Shown one piece after another: positions 8,215 to 13,089 of a DNA stretch of 25,000 nt. The DNA lies in IMG/VR virus record IMGVR_UViG_3300025648_000079, positions 1-25,000 of that record. One strand, 5' to 3'. A model generated the notes under the pieces. It saw nothing but the letters and a program-made list of their open reading frames with translations. It searched no databases and was not told the origin of the DNA. Position 1 is the first letter of the stretch, and each line of letters begins with the position of its first letter. This DNA is from a virus. Position numbers and translations under genes: made by a program.

Positions 8215-8400
8215 ATGTTTTCAATCAAGCAATTCCTCATTAATGCGTCTTCAGAAGTTCGTCAAGAGATACGTAAGTTGATTAATGAGATTGAAGCCAG
8301 CATTCCTGCTGAAGCTCCTGTTGTCGAAGAAGCACCAGCCCCAGCAAAAACAAAGGTTAAAACTGCAGAAGCAGAAGCCTATACACCTGCTGCGGAGTAA
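8215..8400 (+). CDS. Small Ala/Glu/Pro-rich protein of unknown function
   Basis: A 61-residue protein with an amphipathic N-terminal helix (MFSIKQFLINASSEVRQEI) and a low-complexity tail alternating Ala, Pro, Glu and Val, then a few Lys. I do not recognise a family. The preceding 60 bases (8155-8214) are very A+T rich, end in ATAAGGAAAAATC before the ATG, and could hold a promoter that separates fibre and lysis genes, although no -35/-10 pair stands out. The composition of the tail resembles the basic H1-like protein encoded two genes downstream, but with opposite charge. Confidence 0.65.
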   Translation: MFSIKQFLINASSEVRQEIRKLINEIEASIPAEAPVVEEAPAPAKTKVKTAEAEAYTPAAE

Positions 8401-8405
8401 GTGTC

Positions 8406-8669
8406 ATGGATTGGTCAGCAATAGTTGCCTCAATAGCGATTTTAGCCACTGCAGCTTCCGGTGTAATCGGATGGTGGTCCAAAGAGCTATCTAAAAATCA
8501 AGATAAGATTGTTTTTGACCAATCGACCCTCGCAAGACAAATCAATAATCTTGAGGTAAAAGTATCAGATCATTACGTTAAGCGTGAAGATTTTCAAAGC
8601 GTTACCAATCAAATATTTCTAAAGTTGGACAAAATACTCGACAAACTTGATACAAAGGCGGATAAATAA
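8406..8669 (+). CDS. Small membrane protein with coiled coil, possible holin-related
   Basis: An 87-residue protein with one membrane segment at residues 4-24 (AIVASIAILATAASGVIGWW), followed by a heptad-like region (NNLEVKVSDHYVKREDF, IFLKLDKILDKLDTKAD) that probably forms a coiled coil. It sits just before a holin candidate and the spanins, so it may be a holin accessory, an antiholin or another envelope protein. The single-membrane-plus-coiled-coil design is common among small lysis-cassette proteins but not diagnostic. It starts five bases after the previous stop and overlaps the next gene by TAATG. Confidence 0.7.
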   Translation: MDWSAIVASIAILATAASGVIGWWSKELSKNQDKIVFDQSTLARQINNLEVKVSDHYVKREDFQSVTNQIFLKLDKILDKLDTKADK

Positions 8670-8875
8670 TGTTTAAGCAGATCGCAGCACTACTAAGACC
8701 TAGATCAGTAGCACCTGTAGCAGTTGCAGATTCTGCTGAAACTCCCGTCAAGCGTAAGCCAGCAACTAAAAAAGTAGCGGTTAAAAAGTATGCTGCAAAG
8801 CCTACAGTTAAAACTTCTGCAAAACCTGCAGCTAAAAAGCCAGCAGCAAAAAAGACCGTAGCTAAGAAAAAATGA
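8669..8875 (+). CDS. Histone H1-like Lys/Ala/Pro-rich basic protein
   Basis: A 68-residue protein. After a short N-terminal part (MFKQIAALLRPRSVAP) it consists almost only of Lys, Ala, Pro, Val and Thr in KPAAKK-like repeats up to the end. This composition is that of bacterial H1-like proteins and of the eukaryotic H1 tail, which bind DNA through charge. Its start overlaps the stop of the membrane protein gene, and its stop overlaps the holin candidate start (ATGA), so it is translated as part of the lysis cassette. What a DNA- or polyanion-binding protein does there is unknown. The low-complexity repeats are prone to recombination. Confidence 0.7.
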   Translation: MFKQIAALLRPRSVAPVAVADSAETPVKRKPATKKVAVKKYAAKPTVKTSAKPAAKKPAAKKTVAKKK

Positions 8876-9060
8876 GAAAGCCCCTTCACAAATCTAAGCT
8901 CATGTGGCTGGGATTTATTGTGACGATTTTGGGTTATGTAGAAACCAATTTTTCTGTATTGCAAAACGTAATTGACCCAAACAACTATGGAAAATGGTTA
9001 ATGGGAATTGGAATTGCAGTTCAAATGTTTCGTTGGTATCAAGATCAGGACAATAAGTAA
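8872..9060 (+). CDS. Candidate holin (two membrane segments)
   Basis: A 62-residue protein with a basic N-terminus (MRKPLHKSK), a membrane segment at about residues 10-27, a short polar loop with DPNNYGKW, and a second membrane segment at about residues 41-54 ending in RWYQDQDNK. The KSK..W.G......G..E..........I.P..YG....IGI......R pattern is seen in small holin-like proteins of phages of Gram-negative hosts. Two membrane segments with both ends inside would make a class II type holin. It is immediately followed by the spanin genes, which supports the call. A non-holin membrane role cannot be excluded. Confidence 0.72.
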   Translation: MRKPLHKSKLMWLGFIVTILGYVETNFSVLQNVIDPNNYGKWLMGIGIAVQMFRWYQDQDNK

Positions 9061-9485
9061 TGTTTCCATTGCCAATCCTTACTTACGTCAAGTTGGCTGC
9101 AGCAGTAGCTGCTTTGGCATTTTCTTGGTATCTTGGATACAGCTTTGAAGCGTCTCGCTTTGATCGTTATAAAGCCGATCAAGTGCTTGAGACTCAAAAG
9201 CTCAAAAACCAACACCAAGCAGCAGCAGATAAAATCGAAAAGGACAAAAATGACCAAATCAACGCTATTAATACTCGGCTTGCCAATGCTCTTGTCGAGC
9301 TGCGGAACCGTCCCAGCAGACCCAAATCTGAAGCCACCAACGCTTCAACGTGTGGAACTGGGGCAACCCTTTATGCCGAAGATGGAGAGTTTCTTATCCG
9401 GGAAGCTGCCCGAGCAGACCAAATCAGATCAGCCCTTGAAGCCTGTTACAACCAATACGACTTTTTAGAAAAGGTAGCAAAATGA
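9060..9485 (+). CDS. Rz: Rz-like i-spanin
   Basis: A 141-residue inner-membrane spanin subunit: one N-terminal membrane segment at about residues 9-27, a basic residue cluster, then a long helical periplasmic region rich in Lys, Gln, Ala and Asp (LETQKLKNQHQAAADKIEK onward). Two cysteines and an aromatic-rich C-terminus follow. It fuses inner and outer membranes together with Rz1 in the last step of lysis. The Rz1 gene lies wholly inside it in the +1 frame, the classic arrangement. The start overlaps the holin candidate stop (TAATG). Confidence 0.9.
   Translation: MFPLPILTYVKLAAAVAALAFSWYLGYSFEASRFDRYKADQVLETQKLKNQHQAAADKIEKDKNDQINAINTRLANALVELRNRPSRPKSEATNASTCGTGATLYAEDGEFLIREAARADQIRSALEACYNQYDFLEKVAK
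9250..9468 (+). CDS. Rz1: Rz1-like o-spanin lipoprotein, nested in Rz
   Basis: In the +1 frame inside Rz the ATG at 9250 is preceded by AAAAGGAC at a good distance. It encodes 72 residues: MTKSTLLILGLPMLLSSC, a lipoprotein signal with lipobox LSSC (Cys18), then GTVPADPNLKPPTL and a proline-bearing remainder. The frame is also open further upstream, but the signal peptide and the ribosome site fix the start here. The mature lipoprotein would be anchored in the outer membrane and pair with Rz. Full nesting is the same architecture as in lambda. Confidence 0.88.
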   Translation: MTKSTLLILGLPMLLSSCGTVPADPNLKPPTLQRVELGQPFMPKMESFLSGKLPEQTKSDQPLKPVTTNTTF

Positions 9486-10027
9486 AAAAAATACTTTTTG
9501 TTTTATTTTTTATTTCTTTAAATGCTCATTCAGCAAACATTGGAATTTGTAAAAATCAAGAATATGCTTTATGCGCTGCTTCTGCTGCAATTCCTACTGG
9601 AAAAACCATAACAGTTCAAGGAAAAACTTTTCGAGAAGGCGTGGCAGTTTGCCCGATTTTGACTGGGGATTCTATTGCCAATTTAGATCTTATGAACGGA
9701 TCTTGCGATCATGCCCCTAATAAAGTTTGGTCTTTGTTTGGAATTCCTCCACAAACAAGTTATCCACAAGGTCCAAGCTGGACTACTGTTACCGCAACTG
9801 TTAGAACTTTTACAATAGGACAAACACCTACAACAGGCATGAGCAATATGTGGAGTTTTATATGTGAAATTCAAGCTAAATCAATTAATGGCGTAAAACT
9901 AGCTAGTTGCTATGGTCCGATTATGGAAAGCCCTTGGAATAATGGTCATGTTCGACAAGGTGAAAAGGCATTTACTCAAGCTCCAGCAGGAGCAACCTAT
10001 CCTGTTGGTGGAAATATAGCTAAATAA
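9482..10027 (+). CDS. Exported six-cysteine protein of unknown function in the lysis cassette
   Basis: A 181-residue protein with a clear Sec signal peptide: MKK, a hydrophobic core ILFVLFFISL, and a probable cleavage site after NAHSA. The mature part has six cysteines (in GICKN, YALCA, AVCPI, GSCDH, FICEI and ASCYG), an even number that would suit three disulfides in the periplasm. Aromatic and Asn/Gly-rich strands (NKVWSLFG, WTTVTATVRTFTIG) suggest a beta fold. I do not recognise the family. It overlaps the Rz stop by ATGA and ends 21 bases before the lysozyme gene. A virion, superinfection-exclusion or lysis-regulating role is possible. No catalytic motif is visible. Confidence 0.8.
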   Translation: MKKILFVLFFISLNAHSANIGICKNQEYALCAASAAIPTGKTITVQGKTFREGVAVCPILTGDSIANLDLMNGSCDHAPNKVWSLFGIPPQTSYPQGPSWTTVTATVRTFTIGQTPTTGMSNMWSFICEIQAKSINGVKLASCYGPIMESPWNNGHVRQGEKAFTQAPAGATYPVGGNIAK

Positions 10028-10048
10028 ATAAAGAAAAAGTGATTAGTT

Positions 10049-10495
10049 ATGAATTATTCAAAAAACGGACTTCATTTAACTGAACAATTTGAAGGCTGTA
10101 AGCTTACTGCTTATCCTGATCCCGGAACTGGCGGGGCTCCTTGGACGATTGGTTATGGTCATACTGGACCTGAAGTTCACCCCGGACTGACAATTACTCA
10201 AGAGCAAGCCGAAGAATTGCTTATGCAAGACGTTCAGAAGGCTGCTGCAGCCGTTAACGCAAAAGTGACGGGGGACATTACCCAAGAAGAATTTGACGCT
10301 CTTGTGGACTTCGTATTCAACGTTGGTGCTGGAAACTTTACTGCTTCAACCTTGCTCAAAAAGGTAAACGCTGGCGATATTCATGGAGCTGCTGCCGAAT
10401 TTGAAAAGTGGGATATGGCAGGGGGCAAACACATGGCTGGACTTTTAAGACGTAGACAAGCAGAAGCTTCGGAGTTCCTCTCAGGATTAGCATGA
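10049..10495 (+). CDS. Endolysin, GH24 lysozyme (T4/P21-type muramidase)
   Basis: A 148-residue glycoside hydrolase family 24 protein. The catalytic triad is visible: Glu15 in EQFEGCKL, Asp24 in AYPDPG and Thr33 in PWTIGYGHT. Downstream are TQEEFDALVDFVFNVGAGNF and LLRRRQAEASEFL, the conserved C-terminal helices. It cleaves the MurNAc-GlcNAc bond of peptidoglycan. No signal-arrest-release or Sec segment is present at the N-terminus (MNYSKNGLHLTEQFEG), so export would depend on a holin that makes large lesions. It has a usable upstream AAGAAAAAGTGA ribosome region. The next gene overlaps its stop by ATGA. Confidence 0.95.
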   Translation: MNYSKNGLHLTEQFEGCKLTAYPDPGTGGAPWTIGYGHTGPEVHPGLTITQEQAEELLMQDVQKAAAAVNAKVTGDITQEEFDALVDFVFNVGAGNFTASTLLKKVNAGDIHGAAAEFEKWDMAGGKHMAGLLRRRQAEASEFLSGLA

Positions 10496-10707
10496 CAAAG
10501 CATTTCCCCGGTCTTGATATGGACGCTATTTACGACAAGCTGGAAGAAAAAAAACATAAGTATCCAAGGCAACATAAGACCACTGGATACTGTTTGTCCT
10601 GCAATGCCCAGCTTCATGACCGGGCTTTTTGCGATAACTGGTGTCGAGAAGACTACGAGTTTGAAAGCGAAATGCGAAAAAAGATTGTTGGAAAATCGAA
10701 GCGTTAA
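10492..10707 (+). CDS. Small zinc-finger-type protein of unknown function
   Basis: A 71-residue protein with four cysteines in a treble-clef-like array: YCLSCNAQL then FCDNWCRED. The GRxFCDxxCRxDxE ending followed by a basic tail is seen in small phage proteins and in zinc ribbons of DUF2116 type. Zn2+ binding by the four cysteines is inferred. It overlaps the lysozyme stop and is the last gene of the rightward structural/lysis block. It converges with the leftward cluster that ends at 10753, with 45 bases between and no clear terminator hairpin. Confidence 0.75.
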   Translation: MTKHFPGLDMDAIYDKLEEKKHKYPRQHKTTGYCLSCNAQLHDRAFCDNWCREDYEFESEMRKKIVGKSKR

Positions 10708-10752
10708 CGGAACCCGCTTAGATAGTAGTCAATGCAACCTTCTCAGCCCAAT

Positions 10753-10929
10753 TCATAGCCACCCCAATACGGCTCCCAATGGGAACATGAATATGCCAAC
10801 TACACGAAGGATCACAAGCCCAGTCACTAGATCGGCATGAGCAATCTCAATAATGTTGCAGATCCACCCAATCCCACCCAAGATAACCAATCCCAGCCCA
10901 AACAACGCACCCCAATCTGAATTTTTCAT
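10753..10929 (-). CDS. Small two-segment membrane protein
   Basis: A 58-residue protein starting MKNSDWGALFGLGLVILGGI. It has a membrane segment at residues 7-28, a polar loop (EIAHADL) and a second segment at about residues 34-56. ATGA overlap with the preceding gene stop (10926-10929) and GGAG upstream on the minus strand support translation. The function is unknown. It is the last gene of the leftward cluster. The two-segment design is consistent with an early envelope protein, for example one for exclusion or sensing, but no motif identifies it. Confidence 0.7.
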   Translation of the reverse strand: MKNSDWGALFGLGLVILGGIGWICNIIEIAHADLVTGLVILRVVGIFMFPLGAVLGWL

Positions 10930-11090
10930 TTTTGCTCCATTTTTGAAAGCATTGTAAGTACGCAGTTGTCCAGCTTTATGATCTCGTTGTAGATCTTGTC
11001 ACGTCCGGTTAACAATGGATTTGACATCATGATCTCAATGTTTTTGAGTAAATCTTTGGCTTTGATGATGTCTTCTGAAATGTCTTGCAT
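10926..11090 (-). CDS. Small hypothetical protein, helical
   Basis: A 54-residue protein (MQDISEDIIKAKDLLKNIEI, then LLTGRDKIYNEIIKLDN). AAGGAAAACC precedes the start at a good distance. The pattern is that of a two-helix hairpin with charged faces and no membrane segment. No family is recognised. It is embedded in the leftward cluster, ten bases from the upstream gene and overlapping the downstream one by ATGA. Confidence 0.7.
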   Translation of the reverse strand: MQDISEDIIKAKDLLKNIEIMMSNPLLTGRDKIYNEIIKLDNCVLTMLSKMEQK

Positions 11091-11099
11091 GGTTTTCCT

Positions 11100-11306
11100 T
11101 TATTTGATCCGGGCTACTTTTGCTTTGCGAAGTACGGCTTCGTATTGCTCTTTGGCTGCATCATCAAGCTTACGCAATGGCAAGTTTTGATAATAGGACC
11201 ATTTATCCCTGTAGACCTGCTGCTCTGAAGGCGGGACCCAACCGTTCATTCTCCAGCGAATAGTGACATCGGTTCCTGCAGGTGTCCAAATATGCTCGTT
11301 AGTCAT
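11100..11306 (-). CDS. Small hypothetical phage protein (WTPxGTD..xWRxxGWVPPSEQ type)
   Basis: A 68-residue protein beginning MTNEHIWTPAGTDVTIRWRM and continuing NGWVPPSEQQVYRDKWSYYQ. The short tryptophan-rich block WTP.GTD....WR..GWVPPSE resembles uncharacterised small proteins of other phages, from memory and unverified. A helical Lys/Ala/Glu-rich C-terminus follows. AAAAAGGAGAAGCGC precedes the start. A tiny ORF (11299-11343) overlaps its first codons in another frame, so translation may be coupled. Function unknown. Confidence 0.75.
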   Translation of the reverse strand: MTNEHIWTPAGTDVTIRWRMNGWVPPSEQQVYRDKWSYYQNLPLRKLDDAAKEQYEAVLRKAKVARIK

Positions 11307-11343
11307 TGCGCTTCTCCTTTTTCGGTTTGGAAATAATCTTCAT
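11299..11343 (-). CDS. 14-codon leader-type ORF with near-perfect ribosome binding site
   Basis: ATG at 11343 is preceded by TAGGAGGCTGCA, a full AGGAGG at ideal spacing, the best ribosome site in this cluster. It reads MKIISKPKKEKRND and stops inside the start of the 68-residue gene. Its codons cover that gene's own ribosome site, so ribosomes translating the leader would reach it directly. It may be a real micropeptide or a coupling device. Confidence 0.5.
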   Translation of the reverse strand: MKIISKPKKEKRND

Positions 11344-11352
11344 TGCAGCCTC

Positions 11353-11790
11353 CTAAAACGGAAGGTTCAAAATAACGTACTTAAACAACTCAATCGGTAC
11401 GTCATAAAAATATTCGTGGCGTTTGACTGCTCGGTTCGGAACCTCAATCAATGGGCTTCCTTTTACGTCCTCTGCCGTACACCAATACGCATTCTCAAAA
11501 TCTCGGGTAGTCACGAAGATCAAAGTGCCGGGATTGGTGAAAAGCTTTTCCTTTCGCTGAGCTATATGAATGGTGTCATAGGGGCAATGCCGAACCCCCC
11601 AGTCTCTTGTCTCCACCTCAATGTATCCACAGATCTGATCTTTTCTATACACGATCAAATCAACTGCATATTTATCGGGATTTTCTATGCAAGTCAGTCC
11701 CCACTTCATTTTGACCCACTCAGTCACAGCTTGTCGGGCTGGCGGGTCGCAAACGTCATGGAGCTCTTGATTAAACTTCTTATATTCCAT
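11353..11790 (-). CDS. Hypothetical protein with PD-(D/E)XK-like core
   Basis: With the ATG at 11790 this is a 145-residue protein (MEYKKFNQELHDVCDPPARQ). The central part reads YAVDLIVYRKDQICGYIEVE followed by TRDWG, with Asp44 and Glu58-Val-Glu60 in the spacing of a PD-(D/E)XK nuclease active site (D....ExE in place of ExK). Later come PYDTIHIAQRKEKLF and TLIFVTTRDF, which suit beta strand 3 and the following helix. The missing final lysine makes catalysis uncertain. An upstream in-frame start at 11817 is possible, but it would lie deep in the 43-residue gene, so 11790 is preferred. Function unknown; restriction, recombination or a non-catalytic fold are all open. Confidence 0.72.
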   Translation of the reverse strand: MEYKKFNQELHDVCDPPARQAVTEWVKMKWGLTCIENPDKYAVDLIVYRKDQICGYIEVETRDWGVRHCPYDTIHIAQRKEKLFTNPGTLIFVTTRDFENAYWCTAEDVKGSPLIEVPNRAVKRHEYFYDVPIELFKYVILNLPF

Positions 11791-11911
11791 AAGCGAACAT
11801 GGCTCCCAAGATCGCACCCAAGATAGCTGCCCCTAGGTATTCAAGCCATACTGGAGTCTTTTTATCCAGCAAGTCACCCTGATACAAACGTTGGTCTCGA
11901 TAGTCTCTCAT
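11780..11911 (-). CDS. Small membrane protein, 43 residues
   Basis: Reads MRDYRDQRLYQGDLLDKKTP then VWLEYLGAAILGAILGAMFA and YGI at the end. The N-terminal half is charged; the C-terminal half is one membrane segment with GxxxG-like small-residue spacing (LGAAILGAILGA). GAGGGGGAATTGAA before the start is a usable ribosome site. It overlaps the downstream gene by 11 bases and lies 19 bases after the 74-residue gene. Its charged N-terminus and C-terminal membrane helix make it a tail-anchored type protein of unknown function. Confidence 0.68.
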   Translation of the reverse strand: MRDYRDQRLYQGDLLDKKTPVWLEYLGAAILGAILGAMFAYGI

Positions 11912-11930
11912 TTCAATTCCCCCTCATTGT

Positions 11931-12155
11931 TTATAAATTGCCGTCCATGATTTCACCAAGAATCAACTTGGCACGATTTAAAGTCTGACGAGCACGTTCT
12001 ACTGCACCCATTGCCATTTCCTCTTGCGCATCGCTCATCAAGCCAGCAACAACCATATTGGCTCCGCTTAACTTATAAGTAATGCAGCCTTGGATTTGAG
12101 CAATAAATTCGGCACTGTTGCAGCCGTAACATTGGAGGTCAAAGTCTTGGTTCAT
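11931..12155 (-). CDS. Hypothetical small early protein, first gene of the leftward cluster
   Basis: The ATG at 12155 is chosen because CACGAAAGGA, the extended ribosome site shared by several genes in this window, ends seven bases before it; the longer frame from 12182 would place that motif inside the gene. The product has 74 residues: MNQDFDLQCYGCNSAEFIAQ, with two cysteines close together, and a helical second half (SDAQEEMAMGAVERARQTLN). No family is recognised. A promoter at 12211-12239 and a tandem repeat in the leader point to controlled early expression. Confidence 0.75.
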   Translation of the reverse strand: MNQDFDLQCYGCNSAEFIAQIQGCITYKLSGANMVVAGLMSDAQEEMAMGAVERARQTLNRAKLILGEIMDGNL

Positions 12156-12162
12156 TTTGATT

Positions 12163-12172
12163 TCCTTTCGTG
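12163..12172 (-). promoter_or_regulatory. Extended ribosome binding motif CACGAAAGGA before the 12155 start
   Basis: Exact copy of the shared motif, seven bases from the ATG. It decides the start over the longer in-frame option. Confidence 0.75.
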
Positions 12173-12173
12173 A

Positions 12174-12207
12174 AAAAATCAAACTACATGAAAAATCAAA
12201 CTACATG
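12174..12207 (-). repeat. Tandem direct repeat, two exact 17-bp copies
   Basis: The unit AAAAATCAAACTACATG (plus strand) occurs at 12174-12190 and 12191-12207 without a mismatch. It lies between the predicted -10 box and the ribosome site of the 12155 gene, so it is in the early transcript leader or around its start point. A repressor operator or an RNA-level control site would fit. Confidence 0.85.
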
Positions 12208-12210
12208 AGC

Positions 12211-12239
12211 AGTATTACATAGGAGTATTACAGTGTCAA
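12211..12239 (-). promoter_or_regulatory. Leftward promoter, TTGACA - 17 bp - AATACT
   Basis: On the minus strand a perfect -35 box TTGACA (plus 12234-12239) is followed after 17 bases by AATACT (plus 12211-12216), four of six matches to the -10 consensus. It would drive the leftward cluster 12155 to 10753. The -10 box abuts the tandem 17-bp repeat. Confidence 0.65.
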
Positions 12240-12270
12240 CATTTATTTTTGGATTTTGTTGCTATTTAGC

Positions 12271-12397
12271 AAAAAGGGTGGGGGTGTCAAACCACGAAAG
12301 GATCCAGCATTGCGCTGAGTAGTAGATTTTAGGGATACCAGCCCTGAATGACACCCCCATAGAGGTTTGGCAACCACCTTTGCTGCAAAGCTAAGGT
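12271..12397 (-). ncRNA. Candidate structured small RNA with an anti-Shine-Dalgarno segment
   Basis: No ORF fits this gene-free block, but the minus-strand transcript folds well by eye. A 10-bp closing stem GGGGGTGTCA (12358-12349) with TGACACCCCC (12289-12280) encloses two hairpins: AGGG/CCCT (12345-12342 with 12334-12331, loop of seven) and CAGC/GCTG (12317-12314 with 12308-12305, loop of five). Upstream, CTTTG/CAAAG and GGTT/AACC hairpins precede the stem. Five U follow four bases after the stem (12275-12271), as in an intrinsic terminator. Between the second hairpin and the closing stem is an unpaired stretch holding ATCCTTTCGTGG, the exact complement of the CACGAAAGGA ribosome motif of several early genes in this window. 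A perfect TATAAT lies upstream. Ends are estimates. Confidence 0.55.
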
Positions 12398-12403
12398 AGT
12401 GCC

Positions 12404-12433
12404 ATTATAAGGTGAGGCTACTCGCTGCGTCCA
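12404..12433 (-). promoter_or_regulatory. Candidate promoter of the small RNA, TGGACG - 18 bp - TATAAT
   Basis: On the minus strand, TATAAT (plus 12404-12409) is a perfect -10 box. A -35 candidate TGGACG (plus 12428-12433) matches four of six bases at 18-bp spacing. Transcription would start near 12397 and enter the hairpin block. Bases 12434-12495 hold nothing else that I can recognise. Confidence 0.5.
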
Positions 12434-12495
12434 TCTTGGTATGCCACTCCCAAGTCATAAGCATTAAATGGCATCCGCTTTTGCCTCAGTGAAGC

Positions 12496-12624
12496 TTAGC
12501 CTCCGCAGCTACAAACCATTTTCCCGTTATATCCGGGAGTGCAACGGTACGGAGCGTATACAGGGCATGAAGCTGCTGCTGCAAACGATACTGTCAACAA
12601 TACTACGGCTAGTGCTTTTTTCAT
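12496..12624 (-). CDS. Short exported Cys-rich peptide (possible lipoprotein)
   Basis: A 42-residue product starting MKKALAVVLLTVSFAAAASC, a clear signal peptide with either a signal peptidase I site after the AAAA stretch or a lipobox-like AAASC. The mature part is PVYAPYRCTPGYNGKMVCSC then GG, with four cysteines. It is too short for ordinary gene finding. The ribosome site is weak (AAAAAAGAAAATCGT). Comparable PVYAPY.C..GYNGK..C.C peptides occur, from memory, in betaproteobacteria and their phages; this is unverified. It is the last gene of the recombination operon, 13 bases after the HNH gene. It may act in the periplasm or outer membrane. Confidence 0.75.
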   Translation of the reverse strand: MKKALAVVLLTVSFAAAASCPVYAPYRCTPGYNGKMVCSCGG

Positions 12625-12637
12625 ACGATTTTCTTTT

Positions 12638-13057
12638 TTAAGACAACAATTCAATATGCCTTTGCTTGTGACAAGCTTGGCATAACCAAGTTACATCCAG
12701 TGGCTTGTCGTAATCCTCATGATGAGCCACCGTCACTTCACTACTGCATCTACTGCAAGGCTTGGGTATCAGCAAACCTTTTTTAAGAGCTCGGGCTACG
12801 GCATTGTGAGCTGCCATACGTCTTTTGTCGGCAGTCCTCCATGCTTTAGTCACTTCAATCGATTTTTTGATCCTGCTTGGAAGTTTTCCTCGCTGGCGAT
12901 CATATTCTCGAATTTTCTCAATATTGTTTTGCCTATACTCCGAAACGTCTTTTTTATTACATTCTTTGCATTTATTGACATGACCGTCAGGCATTCCTGA
13001 GTTTTTATAAAAATCAGTTAACGGCTTGACGGAATGGCATTTAAAACAGGCTTTCAT
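12638..13057 (-). CDS. HNH endonuclease-like protein
   Basis: A 139-residue protein. The N-terminus CFKCHSVKPLTDFYKNSG and then NKCKECNKKDVSEYR form a zinc-binding recognition domain common in phage HNH homing endonucleases. The C-terminal half has CSRCSSE..VAHHEDYDKPL and WLCQACHKQRH: two CxxC pairs with the AHHEDY catalytic histidines, a typical beta-beta-metal fold. Such enzymes nick or cut DNA and are often selfish elements inserted between phage genes. GTAATG is preceded by CAAGGAGAGC. It lies between the SSB gene and the exported peptide gene on the same strand. Confidence 0.87.
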   Translation of the reverse strand: MKACFKCHSVKPLTDFYKNSGMPDGHVNKCKECNKKDVSEYRQNNIEKIREYDRQRGKLPSRIKKSIEVTKAWRTADKRRMAAHNAVARALKKGLLIPKPCSRCSSEVTVAHHEDYDKPLDVTWLCQACHKQRHIELLS

Positions 13058-13089
13058 TACGCTCTCCTTGTAATTAAGCCCATTTTAAC

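Noticed and set aside
8602-8964. Minus-strand 120-codon ORF opposite the H1-like gene
   Set aside because: Its Ala/Val/Phe repeats are the complement of the Lys/Ala repeat codons.
10514-10840. Plus-strand 108-codon ORF overlapping the zinc-type gene
   Set aside because: Out of frame with the four-cysteine protein; it continues into the convergent minus gene and has no family features.
11549-11556. Further copy of the CGAAAGGA motif
   Set aside because: It lies in the middle of the 11353-11790 coding frame, lacks the A/CAC lead, and no start codon follows in a suitable place.
11263-11826. Plus-strand 187-codon ORF
   Set aside because: It is antisense to five overlapping minus-strand ORFs with ribosome sites and protein-like sequence, so it is a shadow frame.
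12292-12305. Plus-strand leader of a gene at the CCACGAAAGGATCC copy
   Set aside because: No start codon follows within usable distance; the next triplets (ATT GCG CTG) lead to a stop within a few codons. An antisense role of the other strand fits better.
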